A stretch of 64,000 nt of DNA from Chelonoidis abingdonii (GCF_003597395.2 NC_133770.1:90309899-90373898); one strand, 5' to 3'. Counted from the first letter of the stretch, positions 1-13,016 are shown. The notes: a model not told the origin generated them from the letters alone. A program made the numbers and translations.

Positions 1-1298
1 AGAGGGGACTGATACCAGCAGCAACTTCTTAAAAATTCACAGCTGTGAATTTTGTGAGACAATGGCTTTTAAAGTCTGCACAAGATTAATTGTGAAGAAT
101 TTTCATTTGTCTGATCTCCACAAAATTTCATTTTTTTTGGTTATAAAATAATAAATGACAAATTGGGGTTCATTTTTACAAAAACAAACTACACCGGTTT
201 TGCTCAACTCTAATATTTAATTAAAGACTTTCTGAAATTTTTTTCTCAAAAATGAGGTTTCAGTAGCACTGAACTACAGGAACAAAGAGCAATGTAACTC
301 CGTATGTGTCTGTACTATCATTTTTCATGATTTCTTCACTGTATGGGAAATTCTCAAATCAAAAGTCGATGTTCATTATCAGACTGAACATCTTCGTCTT
401 TTGAAAGGATTTTGTAGGTAACCGGGTAATTTTGAAGTGAGTGCCCTTGGTTGGATTGGATCTGGGTCCCAGGTAGCCTCGTTATGGTTAGCAGCCTTTA
501 AGAGGTACAGTTCTTCTGTATTATTATACACTATAATTAGTGATAGAATAAAACAAAAAAGTGTTCTGTGTACCCAGATGGAAAATATATTCCATATATC
601 AATTGCATTGCATGTTTCATACCATCTGTTATACAACAGAGTGTGTACATGGTCATCAATATATATTTTTAAACAAATTACCTAACTGACCATGTTTTAA
701 TTTAAAATATATGTACCATAAAATGCATTTTAAATAGTCCCACAATTAATTTATATAAATATCCATGTGAGGCCTCTTGTATTATGCAGCCACTCAATCA
801 TCTGCTCTGAAGTTGCTGCTTAATTGTGTTCATGTAGCTAAGCTGTCATTTTGAAGAATCATGCAGATTTCTTGCTGTCCTGGTTTTGAAGATAACATTC
901 AATGTATGGATGTGTGTTCCTCACTTGTTCTGATAATGTCATGCCCCTTTGAATCCTACTGACTTCCTTTTCCTCTGCATGAACTTCAAACTTGTCCTTG
1001 TTTTCAATGGGCTTCACAGCTCTTCCTCACTGTCATACCATGGCATTTTTAATCACTTGTCACGTGGGTGTCTAAGCATCATGTATGAAAGCCTTGTATT
1101 GGTCCAGCTGATTCGGAGATGAGTAGAGCTGCAAGGATGGGGACGTAGAGAAGGTTCCTTAGCTGGAACCCACAGAACTGCTGATGGGGTGTGGAGCTCT
1201 TATGCAAAGGCCCTCTTCTACTGTAATTAAACTTCAATATACATGGAGACAGTTGCATTAGAGAGTAGCATCCCAGTATGCGGATGGGATTCCCCTGG

Positions 1299-1855
1299 AT
1301 TCATAGATTCCAAGGCCAGAACGGACCACTGCGATCATCTAGTCAGACCCCCTGTATAACCCAGGCCATAGAACTTCCCCAAAACAGTTCCTGGAACAGA
1401 TCTTTTAGGAAAACCTCCAATCTTGATTTTAAAATGGCCAGTGATGGAGAATTCACCATAACCCTTGGTAAATTGTTCCAATGGTTAAATACTCTTACCA
1501 TTAAAAATTTACACGTTATTACCAGTCTGAATTTATCTAGTTTCAACTTCTGGATTGTGTTATACCTGCCTCTGCTAGATTGAAGAGCCTATTATTAAAT
1601 ATTTATTCCCCATGAAGGTACTTGCAGACTGTGATCAAGTCACCCCTTAACCTTCTCTCTGTTAGACTCAAAGAGCTCCATCTGTTTAGCTCATCAGTAT
1701 AAGGGCTGTTTTCTAATTCTTTAATCATTCTTGTGACTCTTCTCTGAATCTTCTCCAGTTTATTAACATCCTTCTTGAATTGTGGACGTGAGCACTGGAC
1801 ATAGTATTCCACCAGTGCCAGATACAGAGGTAAAATAACCAACTCAGCTCCCACT
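1299..1855 (-). repeat. CR1 LINE 3' fragment
   Basis: The left edge carries the typical CR1 tail on the complementary strand (tcatagattccaaggccag). It is followed by the 3' untranslated region and the end of ORF2. On the minus strand 1603-1854 encodes a decayed C-terminal reverse-transcriptase segment with recognisable pieces such as QFKKDVNKLEKIQRR and RRLRGDLITVCKYL. The copy is truncated at its 5' end, which is usual for CR1. It is non-functional. Confidence 0.85.
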
Positions 1856-3869
1856 TGAGATTCTCCTATTTATGCATCCCAGGATGAGTAACAAACTGGA
1901 GCTGCGGAATGGACTGAGTGGTCCGTAGGCTGCAGATGTAGTGGATTGTTCTGAAACATAGCTATATAGCAGTGGCAGTAATGGCTAGGAGGATGTTGCT
2001 TTGATAAAGTAGGAAAGCAAAATGGGACAAATCATGACCTATATGCTCTGTATCACAAAGACCTGTACTATAAAATCAGCATCTTCCTAGTTACTATTGT
2101 CATTGCTATTTAGCTGTTTCAAGTAGGCCTTGAAATCTGAATAACTGATCCAGGGTGAAAGCTGTTGTTCTGTGTAGGAGAAGCAGAGAGACTAAATAAA
2201 CCAGTTGAGATGCTTATGCATGCAAAATGTTGTAATGCAATAATCAATGTAATGCAATCAATGTAAAAGCACTTTTATATCATAGAAGTTGCTGTCGAAT
2301 TTATACCAATACAACAGAGGCTTCAGTCTAAATGGCTAATTAGTTCCTGTAAATGTAGTGGCAATGTGGTTTCTAGTAGTTTGCCTCTGGTATCATGCTA
2401 CTTGAATAAAGCAGAGCACTGAAAATTTTGGAGCAGGTCCAGCGAAAAGAAGAAGACAGAAAAAGTTGTCCAAGCCTGCAAGCCTAAAGAGATTTTACGT
2501 TTATATATTAAAGTTTAATTAATGTTGGCTTTATTGCTATTTCCAAGGCTCCCTTCCCATTCTTCATCAAAAGAGGAACTGACAGATTTTAAAGTGATAC
2601 ATCTAAGGGGGGGAGCCCTTTGTCGTCTTCTGTTTCTTCCTCCACCATTGCATGTTCTAAATCTGATTAACAGATTCATTATTCAGCAACATAAACATAA
2701 TGATCTGTCGTTGTCTAGCCTCTCTTCTGTGGGATTCGCCGTCATCCTGTGAGAAACAAGTTCACCAATGGAAACTAAGTACAGTGATCTGGCTTTGCTT
2801 TTCTCCATTTCACTGGCAAATTTCTGCTTTACCTGGCTTTCCATAGCCATAACTAGGCATTTCTGTGCCTGGGATGAGCGAGCATATTTGCGTCCCATAC
2901 TGTTTTTTTTTTTATCATATTTCCTCCCCATTTTTAACCCCCCCACCCCATCCCATTCGGCTTTGCATCCTGGGCAGCTGACCCACTTGCCGGCCTGGTT
3001 ATGGCCCTGTCACAATTATACACCTCATCCGTCCTGTCTGTTTTCCTCTGATGCTGACAGCCATGCTTACATGCTCATGGCCCAAGCACTCCAATAAAGG
3101 ACCAGATCTCTATGCTCACTGAAAACATCGCCAGCATCCTTTCCTGCACTGACTAAAGGGCAAAGTGTCTCCTCTGCCTGCGTGATTGAGGGGATAAAAA
3201 AATTGCACTGAACAGAAAGATAGTAACAGAAGCAGCATCCTTCATGGAAACAAATCACTCTTAGGAGAATGGGATCCACAGATGAGAAGGACATAGGGCT
3301 TGGAGGATAGTAATGCTTCAGACACCATACACCCATGGATTCTCTGATGGTGATCAGTCTGTGTTAACTTCACTTGGTTCTTTGCTTGTGTTGTGGAAGC
3401 TCCTCAAAGGGTGGGAGACCCAGGGCCACTAGCAGGCAAGAAATTTACTCAAAAAGAGGCAAAAAGCCTCCATGCACATGGTCCTTGACTCATGCTTTGG
3501 AATGTTCACTAGTTTTGGGGGACATACCCCTTATTGTTCCACACAAGGGACTCCGTCCCCCTGAGAGAACAACTCTCAGATCATGAAATTTATTTTCCTG
3601 CTCTCAGCATGGGAGTAGCCAGCGTAGAGGACAATAAGTCCCTAAATTAAGACATGGGCAAGGCACCTAGGTGCTTGGGAGGCATTTGTGTATCCAAAAT
3701 CTCCATAGGTCAGTGCAGATCCTGTAAATTCTCATATGTAAGTGTAATTGCCATTAGTGCTGATGGGAGTTACACATGCCTATAGAGAGAATTTATATTT
3801 TCCACCCCCCAACAGAACTATGAAATATGATAACAGCATTACAACTGGCTTCATTAACAATCTTTTGAG

Positions 3870-4917
3870 GAAGGTGTAAATTCAACTCTAACCAAATTTG
3901 TTGATAACATTTAGAATAGAAAACCTACATGCAGACAGAATCAAACTGTAAATTGACCAGGAGAGATTGGGAGAGTGTAGTATGCTGAACAAAATGATTT
4001 TCAAATGAATGTAAAGTCCTGCACCTAGAGTGAGAAAGTAGACAGCACACCAACAAACTAGAGAAAACCTCTCTGGAAAGCCGTCTTAGAGGGACCCTAG
4101 GGTGCTGATAGATAGCAAATCAAATAGGAACAAAACAAGAAAAAGCCATTGCTGTTCCCAGATCTCTATATGTTATATAGGGGGTCACATGAAATATGTC
4201 AAAGTGATAATGCCATTCTACATAGCACTGGTCTGAGTGTCCTTGGAATATTAGGCACAGTTCTGGCACAGTTTAGGATAGACAGGAAGCAAATACGTTG
4301 GAGAATAAAAATTACATAAGGGTTGGATGACAAAACACACAGAGAGACTGAGTTAAGCTAAAATACTGTAGTTTAGAAATAATAATTAATTATTAAATAA
4401 TTCAATAAGTAAACTCAGGAAGGACATGGTAGCCTATACATGGCTTCAGAATAACAACATAAATGAAGAAAGGTTTTTTTTTCACAATGTTAGGAGGATT
4501 GAAGCAATGAGTTGAAGCTGAAGAAGGAAACATTTAGGTCCAGTGTACACTAGAAAGGGTTTGCTGGTATAGTTATTTCTGTATAGCTATAAATCTGTTG
4601 AGCTATAGTGGCACACCCTCTTAGTTCAGGCAAAGTTTTGGCCAGTATAGCTTATACCAATTCTCTGAATGAAATAAACTGTGCTAGCAAAAGTTTATAA
4701 TGGAGACCTACCCTTAGGTTAGAGGAGAAGCTGTTAACATCAAGTACAGTTGGACATTTCAGTAGACTAGCCAGGAGATGGTAATGATTTGTAGTCAATC
4801 ACAAGTAAAAGAAGATGTTTGTGGGATTGAGGTAGTGAGTAATTCTGCAAAGTGCAGGAGGGTCAGGATAGATGACATAAGTGGTCTCCTTGGTATCTAT
4901 GATTCTATGAATTCTAT
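3870..4917 (+). repeat. Old, heavily diverged CR1-type LINE fragment
   Basis: Scattered CR1-like blocks run in plus orientation, for example the pattern around 3960-4080 and 4140-4330. The stretch ends in a CR1-like tail at about 4860-4915 (ggtcaggatagatgac ... tctatgattctatgaa). No ORF survives. About 4536-4722 looks like a separate insertion, because the CR1-like text continues on both sides and short ttagg-like repeats flank it. The family call rests mainly on the 3' tail. Confidence 0.5.
4536..4722. mobile_element. Probable MITE inside the old CR1
   Basis: This AT-rich block begins near tccagtgtacactag and ends near ggagacctaccc. It contains repeated 'tagctata/tatagc' words of the kind seen in other MITE-like pieces at 29.7 and 30.3 kb. 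Flanking tttagg/cttagg may be a target duplication. The termini are weakly inverted, so the class is not settled. Confidence 0.35.
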
Positions 4918-7599
4918 TGTTCGTTAAAGTAATATCACCGTGGGCAAATATCAGGTTTGGATTACTTTGGGGGTAAACTTTGTCTGTACGCTGGAGAGCT
5001 GTGCAGAAGACAAATTAAAGTATGTCCGACAAGATCAATTAATTATTGATTGTCAGCCTAAAATCCACTTTAACCCATGTCTATATTCTGTGCCAAGCCA
5101 TTTTTTTATGTCTAGTTTCTTAACGAAAATGTCTATTCTTAGCAAGTCATCCATGCATGATTACTATCAAATTCAACCATTAATCACCCCAAATTAAATG
5201 ATTTTCCATCTAATGCTCCATGCCACTAACAACATGTTTCAAAGTGATAGATTGCTGTACTGATAAGCTACTAAATGGAATATATAACGAATGTATTCAG
5301 TTTCAGTGAATTTAAAAAAAAAAATTCTTGTAGCTACAGAGATGACTTAGTTCATGGCTGTACAGTACTTTTAAAGTGTTAGAGCAGTTATTAGAATGGG
5401 CTAAGCAAGCTCAACTAAAACTTCAGTTCCAGACCTAAACTGTTTGGGCTACGTTTTTAATTTAATACATATGAACTTTCCATACAATGATTAATGGCAA
5501 GAGGTAACTCATATTGATCTCAGATGGTCATTTATTTTTAAAAGTTTTAAGAGTGTAGCTGCTTTTACCCATGTGAGTTTGCCTCACTAACCTTGTCCTG
5601 CTGGGGTAAAAGTAGATCATGCGTTTAAAACTGGGATTTTTCAACTCCAGACAGTTAGAAAGTTTTCATTAGATCTGGGGACAAGTGTTCTTACTCTATG
5701 CCCATCACTCGAATTGCAGTATTGAAAGATAAAGCACAGTTCAAAGGCAGGCTACAATTCAGCATTACTCCGTGTTATTCAGAGCTGGAATAGCTTAAAA
5801 CATGTTCAAATTAAAGCATTCATGGTTTGATTCTGGCTGGTTGTACCTGACAAAACAAAGCAAGAGTATTTACATAGGTTCAAAAGAAAAACATAGGCAA
5901 AGATTTGATATCTGGTCCTCTAAATTCTGCCAATTTGCCTGGCGTTCTCCCTTCAGCCACCTCCCCCAGTCCACGTTCCCTGATTCTCAATTTCCCGTCT
6001 CCTTATAATTCCTTCAGTCCTTTCCCCACTTCCCATCTATGGTTCACCCTCATAAACTGTGTCCTTCCCTCACTTTCTTCCTTGTAGTTTTTCCTGTTCT
6101 TTTTTTCCTGTAGTTATCACCATTTTGTAAAACAGTGTCCACTGGGAAATTTTTATGAGAATTTTTGTACAGAACAATAGAAACATTAACCAAAATGGCA
6201 CATCTTGAGGTGATAATGTAGTGAATAAAAAACTTCATTAGACCCCTTTCAAGTGTCAGCATGGCACTGTAACTTAGTTCTGTTGCACTTGGTAGTTTTT
6301 CTCTGGTGATAAAGAGCCTTGTATCTCTGAGATTTTTAGCCTGTTTTTAAAGGGATTCTGTTGGCTCTTTAAATACCTGTCATATATGGCCTTATTCTAT
6401 TTAACCATTACTCTCACTGAGCAATACTCCATGAGTAGTCCAGTTATCTCCAGAGGAACTACTCCTGAGCTAAGGTACTGCTCAGCATGAATAAAGGTGG
6501 CAGAATCTGACCCACATTTACTAATTCCTGTTGTGTGAAAAATAAAAAGCATTTGTGTCTCTTTTTTGATACAGGCCAAATACTAAATGTGGAAACAAAT
6601 ATAATTCCATTGGTTTATAAAGAAGCACAGACATACATTCAAATAGTCTAAGAACAACGACAACAAAAGTTCTCTTGAAGATCTTGTAGGGGTGCCCCTG
6701 TATACTTTATATTTTATGTTACTACCATCATAGAATTGTTCCAAATGTGGAGTGCTATTGAACTCACTAAGGGCCAGCGCAAAACTGTTTAGCTCAGATG
6801 TCTGTGTTATGGTGATGAAGAGTGTGCAAGAAAAGTCACTGTGTTCAGTTGCTCTCAAACTTACATTTTCAAATGTGTGGTGAGGCAGTTTAGTATATTC
6901 TGTTCTGTAAGATAAAATAGCTAGCAATACTAGCTGACTCAATATCTACTAAAAGCTTTTGCAAGAGGAGGGATGCTAATCATTTTTAATTCATAATATA
7001 TTCCTGCCAAATGTGCTAGAGGCTTTAAAGGGAGAGATTCATGCAGTTAAGGACTTATCCATTAAAGAGGGATAGGCTGACAATAGAGACTCTCTTCCAT
7101 ACATACAAATATCTCACTTTCATGCAACACACACATTTTGACTCCAGGCCATTTCTGCTCTCAGTTGTCCATTTAATATCTTCCCCAGAGTTTATTTAAT
7201 TGTTTTCCATATGGTCTATACTACATTCATATTAGCATTATAATTTTGTGCAATATTGTACTTCTGTGATTATTTTTTTGGGGGGGTGTCTTGTTTATAT
7301 GTAACATTGCTTACACAGTTTTTAAAAATAACTGCTATTTCTCTCTGCTTCTCTCTGTGACATTAAATTAGTTGAGAACAAAGTAATTCAGTATTTGAAG
7401 AACATTTTTATTCACGTTCCTGCTTCATTTAGGTTTTTCAACTTACACACGAACATTGTTTAATCCTTAAGACATCGATAATCACATTGCAAGAGAAAAT
7501 TGGAACTAAGTGAAGTGCTTGAAAATGTACTATGCAAATCTTTTCTTTTGATTACAGTCAAATTAAACTACTTCACCTGACTTTTTTCTGTGTGTCTTC

Positions 7600-7601
7600 A
7601 G
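7600..7601 (+). promoter_or_regulatory. ARPP21: Possible alternative splice acceptor, 42 nt upstream of exon A
   Basis: An AG follows the pyrimidine-rich run 7581-7599. If used, it would add 42 nt (7602-7643) to exon A. These keep the reading frame open and encode 14 residues, LLSQVLSQCSCFPQ, directly before MPVYYY. Its pyrimidine tract looks at least as good as the one before the main acceptor. Use is inferred only. No homologous protein I know carries the extension. Confidence 0.25.
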
Positions 7602-7643
7602 CTTCTATCACAAGTACTAAGTCAGTGTTCTTGCTTTCCACAG

Positions 7644-7770
7644 ATGCCAGTGTATTACTACCCATCTGGTCAATACCCTACCTCAGCAACTCAGCAGTAT
7701 AGACCCATTGCCTCAGTTCAGTACAATGCACAGCGGAGTCAACAAATACCCCAGACTGCACAGCAAGCAG
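7644..7770 (+). CDS. ARPP21: ARPP21 internal coding exon A (Gln/Tyr/Pro-rich C-terminal region)
   Basis: This 127-nt exon encodes 42 codons plus one base: MPVYYYPSGQYPTSATQQYR at its start and QQIPQTAQQAG at its end. It closely matches the C-terminal region of vertebrate ARPP21 (long isoform, also called TARPP) as I remember it. Related R3HDM1 and R3HDM2 proteins have a similar but clearly different segment. The exon is bounded by ccacag|ATG and G|gtatttg, with entry phase 0 and exit phase 1. The first ATG is an internal methionine, not a start. ARPP21 is a neuronal, cAMP-regulated phosphoprotein with an R3H RNA-binding domain upstream of this low-complexity tail. Long forms bind mRNA and interact with the translation machinery. 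The exit phase matches exon B at 63950. The miR-128-2 hairpin in the next intron supports ARPP21 over R3HDM1. Confidence 0.93.
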
Positions 7771-8355
7771 GTATTTGCATCTGTTACTCATTTCTTCAGC
7801 GGTTCATGTTGCATTTACTGATGAACCTATTGATTGTACTTTAATTTTGGGCTTGAAAAGCTAGCATTGGAAATTAGCCATTTAAGTAAGTTGAAACAGT
7901 CAAAAAACAATTTTGCTTGGAAAGCCATACCATGCAAGACAGGAAAGCATGCTTCAGTGCTGTCATCTAGCATGCATCACACAGCGTGATTCTTCCTGCA
8001 TTAATACGTTACATCTTGGATCAGAAGTAAGGCAAGTGGCAAATTACTGTGTTCATGCTTCATTTGAAAGCCAAGAGTTACATTTTATGGCTTGCATCAT
8101 ATGTGGTCCCTAAACATTTTTTAAAACAAAACACCAGTAATGGAAACATTTTGGGGGCATTCTGCTCTGCAAAGCTGAAACTGTATCTGTGATGTGGAGC
8201 CAGCCAGATAAAAGGCAGTCTTTATCTTGGTAATATTCCACTATTTTCCTCCTTTCGAGGTTAGTATTTATGAAAACAGCAGGCAATGAGGTGCTCTAGA
8301 GTCTGTGTAGCACCCACTTGGATGTTAGCTCCCTGCAGCGATGGGCAGTTGGAAG

Positions 8356-8378
8356 GGGGGCCGTTACACTGTAAGAGA
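8356..8378 (+). ncRNA. MIR128-2: miR-128-2-5p (passenger arm)
   Basis: This 23-nt 5p product is inferred by alignment to the human form. Compared with human as I recall it, there are two changes, at position 9 (A to T) and position 19 (C to A). The seed (positions 2-8, ggggccg) is unchanged. Confidence 0.8.
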
Positions 8379-8392
8379 GTGAGTAGCAGGTC

Positions 8393-8413
8393 TCACAGTG
8401 AACCGGTCTCTTT
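8393..8413 (+). ncRNA. MIR128-2: Mature miR-128-3p
   Basis: This 21-nt guide starts tcacagtgaaccgg and is identical to the vertebrate miR-128-3p sequence I know, seed included. Confidence 0.96.
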
Positions 8414-8835
8414 TCCTACTGTGTCATGCCACTCCTAATTAAACCGTGTTAAGGATGGGGGAGACAGAGTGAGACTGATTTTGGTTGATTTATTTGTGCT
8501 GGTGCGAGGTTCTTTGTGTTCCTAATGAATAAACAGAGCTTCTGTAAAAATCATTGATTGTCTGTTTCTCCATTACAAACCTCCCCCATGTTGTGTCTCA
8601 GACAAGTATTAACTTTGGTAGGAGGGATTGTTTTGTCACAGGGTACACAATCATAATTGTGTCATGTAGGATAAAGCGCGCTGTCTGTCTGTCTATTACT
8701 GTCTAGCTCCAGAAATGCAAATAGTTTGCTAAAAATACCTGTGAATTTTGTAGTGGTGTTTTTTTATGGAAAATTGGCTTCTCTGCCAAGGCTTTGATCC
8801 ACAGGTCCTTTAAGATAAAAGTCAATAGCATAGAC

Positions 8836-9150
8836 ATGAGAGATGGAAAAGATTTCTGGGGTCATCCAGCCTACTCCCAATCTCTTTCAGGTGATTGCTG
8901 ACAGGCTTGTCACACTTTATTAGGTGTTCAGAGAAAAAAAGCCATAGCAATACACAGTTATGATTGATTTGAATGATCAATGGCTCTTCTTTTAAAGCTG
9001 TCCTGTGTTCTAATAAAATAGGTGTTGGTTTTGGTCAGTGTGGCTGGTGGGGCGCTTACTGTCAGATTTCATAGCTTTAGGAGAATACAATTCTCAGAGA
9101 GATGTAATATTTCATAAAGGCCATCTATCTCTTCTAATTTATCTTGTCTT
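8836..9150 (-). repeat. Diverged CR1/L2-like LINE remnant
   Basis: The stretch contains 'tttctggggtcatccagcctactcccaatctc' in parts, resembling the complement of a CR1-type 3' region. The rest is too decayed to place. It may be an older LINE family. Confidence 0.35.
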
Positions 9151-11631
9151 ACAGTATGGTACCATATTTATTACCATATACAGTAGATCTTTGAACCTAA
9201 GTGTATATTGAAGTGTATTTTACTATTTTGGTTGACTGTGTTGTTATAAAATCATATTTACTCTATCAGTTAAATGGTAGATCAGTAAAGTGAAAGTTAT
9301 GGTAATTAAAGTACACATGGGACACATTCTGAATATGCTTCAGCAAATTTTTCGCAGAAAACTCAACTATCTTATCTTCAGAGACACTATCTGAATACCA
9401 GGTTTAATTATATACCGTAGTGTAGTAACCATTGTGTTTGGGTACAGACTACATAGGGACATCAGTTGTATTTTTGCTTACGTGTTTTTCATATTGTTTT
9501 TCACCTGTGTGTGCGCCAAGAAGTTAGGTTACTACAAGAAAAGTCTCTTGAGTTGGGAAAATTGTCAGTATCTCTAAAATTCCTCCTTTCAATTATTGCC
9601 AGCTCTATCGGAAAAATAATTATTACATCATGTCAACATTCTGTGGTGAGAGTTTAGTATTTTTTTGATGGTTGTTTTAATTCTTTACCCATTGCCCAGG
9701 TCCTGAGACTTGCTTTAGAATCAACTCTTTTAAATGGGTCCTAGCTATGGGCCAGATTGAACCCTCTCATAGAGATATTTACATGAGGGCAATAGGGGTA
9801 CCAGGATACTCCAGAAAGAAAATCTTGCCATTTCCTACAGACTTTCTCTTTAAGTGATAGAGATTAGGGGACAAGACATGGAGAGCCAACTTCCCAATCT
9901 TGCTGACCTTTCAGATTCACAGGGAGGGGAACCCAAAGTCCCATGCACAAGGTCACCCCCTCCATGCTGCTGTTGAGACATCATCACGCCTGTTGGAGTC
10001 TTGCTCTATTGTGAACGAATCCTGGGCCATCACAACAGCTGCTGTGTGAAGAAGAGTTAAGTGAAGGACAGATACCCAAAAGGTTTTCCTCTGCCTTTGT
10101 GGGAGAGAGTTCCACAGAGAGTACCTTCTACAGGCCCTTATGGAGCCAGAACTTAAGGAGACTGAGCTCACAGAGGGACTTCAGTGGGGTAAGGTAGAGA
10201 GGAGGATGCTGTGAAGTCAGTGTTCTCTTACCCCCACCTTCCAGAACTCCAGGGTGATCCACCTCACCTGCTTCCTCTCTGCTTGAAGAGGCAGGGAGGA
10301 CACTTAGGTCCTATGGTTTTTGTTCTTGATTTTTGTAACTGAAATGACTCATGCCCTCAAATTTTCACTCATATTTATAAAGGTAAATCTAATTATCTGA
10401 AGAGATGCATTTTCTTCCATTACCTGAAGCAATATTGATATCCATCTTGCTATTGACTTATGCTTTGAAGTGTCTGAAAATGCCTCTGAGAGGTAAGTAT
10501 GGAGTGGCAGAAGCTTTTCTTGGGCATTAACTATATATTTAGATTATATTTTCTTTATATTTGTGGCCAGTGAATAAATGGGTAAGGATTGATTATTCTG
10601 CTTTTTCATGTTCCTTCACTTCACATAGCATTTGGAAAGTCACTAATCTTCTGGAGTTTGACTGATGGATATAAATTATGTTTCATGAAATATAATAAAG
10701 CACACTGCTTATGTTACAAATTTACTGCAGGCTATTCGCTAGACATTCAAACTCTGGGGGGAAAAACTCCTTTGGATATCCATTCAGCTACTACAGGAAC
10801 ATATGACCACTTAACACCTAATACCTTTCTGAGCTATGCTACTTTGGGTTGGCTAAGTATGTGTTCCAATCAAAAGGCAAATATTTCAAGCTTTATGCAG
10901 TGTTGCAGGAAATTACCTTTATAAGTACAATTGGGGGCCAAGATTGAGGTTAGCATATGAGCAAAATGTGAGGCAGCCAAGGCTAAGCAGGGAAGTTTAA
11001 AAGAGACATACAAATAGTAACAATAGTGGCAGAGAGTGCAGAAGATTTTGTGAGGGTGAACAAAGGAGGCAGACGTGAATGAGGCAGATGAAAAGATTAT
11101 TCCTGAAGATTTAGCACTATTTGCTGCTGGTGAGAGAAAACTGCTGAAATATAGAGAGGCATATGGGAGTCAGAGTTGTGTGCCTACCAGTAGAATAACA
11201 AATGTGACCAGGGACGTGTTGGGAACCTCAAGAGCTCAAAGAATATTGTATTAAAATAAGAAAGTTTTCCTGCCCAGGAGGGTTTTGGAAGCTTTCATAG
11301 CTCCATCAAGGTGTTGAGGTCTATGTTTTCCCACTTTGGGCTCCACAGGGTAAGGTTTGATCTAATGCCAGCAATTTGTTTTTGTTTTTCTTAGAAAAGG
11401 TCTCTATGAGTGGAGCAATAATGATGACTTTTACAGCAAACGGCTAAAGTAAAATGTCAGTACAGCATCTTTAATGGCTAAGGGACTATGTATTCTCTCA
11501 TGGTTGTGTGAAAAGAGAGCAATATGAACTTAAAATGGCTCCAGGGCAGAAAAAAAGATGAGCTCACCTGAAATTAGATTAGGATCTAACAGCAATAAAT
11601 CATTTGGCGAGAGGGATGAGGACTCTTTATG

Positions 11632-11651
11632 GATAGATAGATAGATAGATA
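11632..11651. repeat. (GATA)n microsatellite
   Basis: About five tandem gata/atag units in 20 bp. Confidence 0.95.
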
Positions 11652-12714
11652 CACATATTTTAGAGTGCTGCCTAGTATGAGAAGATAAGTGACCCATTTC
11701 TTGCAAGAGGCAGCTTCACAGAAGGTTTCCCGTAGAAACCTTTTGTCGTTTACAGTATATTAATTTAAATTTAGCATGAAACCACAAAGAGACAGCCTTA
11801 CCAGTGTTGCTTATTGCAGAACAGTGGTGTAGCCTTTGAAATGCTTAGCTTTACTTCATGTAAATAAATAATTTGTTGTTCTTCTTTATTGCATTTCCTC
11901 AGCACCAGCCCTTGGGCCCGATCCTGCAAAATGCAAAGATCTTAGAAGTCAATTAAAGTGTTGCCATTAACTTAATGAGAGCAGGGTCAAGCCATTGGCT
12001 AGTACACAGTACGTGCACAGTACATTTTTAAATGGATCATTAGAATATTTTCAAATGACTTTTCTCAAAAAATAATAATTCTATGTGATGTGTTCATCTT
12101 TGAGCTCTATAGTATAGAACATTGCCTTCATTTTCTTTGAAAATCACGATATAAAATCTGCACAGGTCTGGGCTCAAGTGAACATTGATGGTAATGATGT
12201 AATGTAAGGGTCTGTGTTGTGACAAGGAATTTCTGTAATTTTTATAACTTTCCAAATATATCTCCATATTCCTTGAACTGTGGAGTTTAGTTTGTCTCTG
12301 GTCAATGAACATTTTCCACTCTTTGCTGTTGTCTCATCTCGCTAATATTTCAATATAAAGAATACTGGCCATTTCAAGCAAACAGATGTACCGGTATCTC
12401 TTTTTGTACCATGGAACACCTGGTTTCTTGACTGAGTGAAATGATATTTCTGTATTCTCATACAGCAGTACTATAGAATTGTATCTTGGCCACTATCAGC
12501 AAGTATTTTATTCTTTAACATCCGTCTCTCAGTAGTAGTAGTTTGAAAGCATTTGAGCATCCTTCTTCTCCTTGGATGATAAAATGGAAATGTATTCAGT
12601 AGTGAGCATTTATATTTTACCACAGTTGATGAAATCAGCAAGGGAATGATTTATATTAGTGTGTCGGTGTATTTATTTTCAAAATAATAATGCTTAGCAC
12701 TGAGAGTATATTTC

Positions 12715-12800
12715 ATTTTTAAAGTGCTTTACAAATATGAGCTGATGAAGCCTCACAAACACCACTTCGGAGTAGGTAAGTATTATTGTGTCCATTCACA
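12715..12800 (+). repeat. MIR-type SINE fragment
   Basis: It begins with 'aaagtgctttacaaatatgag' and ends near 'cattcacagatgaagaag', the core-region pattern of MIR-like SINEs. The copy is truncated. Confidence 0.5.
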
Positions 12801-13016
12801 GATGAAGAAGAATCTGAAGTGGACAAGCCATTTCCTTCCTCTGTCTCACTGTACACTACATATGTAATATATCAGACCTGTTCCAGACAATGTGTGATGG
12901 AGCTTTGCTGGATCACTTTATATACATCACTTTGTCTGGGTTTCAGTTTAACCATGGCAGTTAGTCTGCCTGATCACATGCCCTCCTCACTGGCAAGTTG
13001 TGATATAAACAGTGAT

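Larger units (their letters stand above)
1..7643 (+). other. ARPP21: ARPP21 intron upstream of exon A (3' part only)
   Basis: Intronic sequence ending in the acceptor ..ctttccacag at 7643. The intron's 5' end lies outside the window. Besides the repeats listed separately (CR1 at 1299-1855, old CR1 at about 3870-4917), the stretches 1-1298, 1856-3869 and 4918-7560 are AT-rich and look single-copy. I found no exon, RNA gene or recognisable repeat in them. The human exon before exon A encodes a Pro/Gln-rich segment, and I did not find it here, so that exon lies upstream of the window. Confidence 0.8.
8342..8425 (+). ncRNA. MIR128-2: miR-128-2 precursor hairpin
   Basis: This 84-nt hairpin aligns without gaps to vertebrate mir-128-2 as I remember it, including the paralogue-specific loop (gagtgagtagcagg), which differs from mir-128-1. 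The 5p arm is near 8356-8378 and the 3p arm at 8393-8413. Known primary-microRNA processing signals are present: a basal UG at 8342-8343 (14 nt before the 5p start), a GUG in the apical loop (8379-8381), and CNNC (ccac, 8429-8432) about 16 nt past the 3p end. It lies in the sense strand of ARPP21, 571 nt after exon A, so it is probably cut from the ARPP21 primary transcript. miR-128 is a brain-enriched microRNA that limits neuronal excitability. Confidence 0.97.

Noticed and set aside
7644..7770. Exon A as R3HDM1 or R3HDM2 instead of ARPP21
   Set aside because: Those paralogues have a similar YYPSGQYP-like tail, but the residues here fit ARPP21 best and the following intron contains mir-128-2. 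R3HDM1 hosts mir-128-1, which has a different loop.
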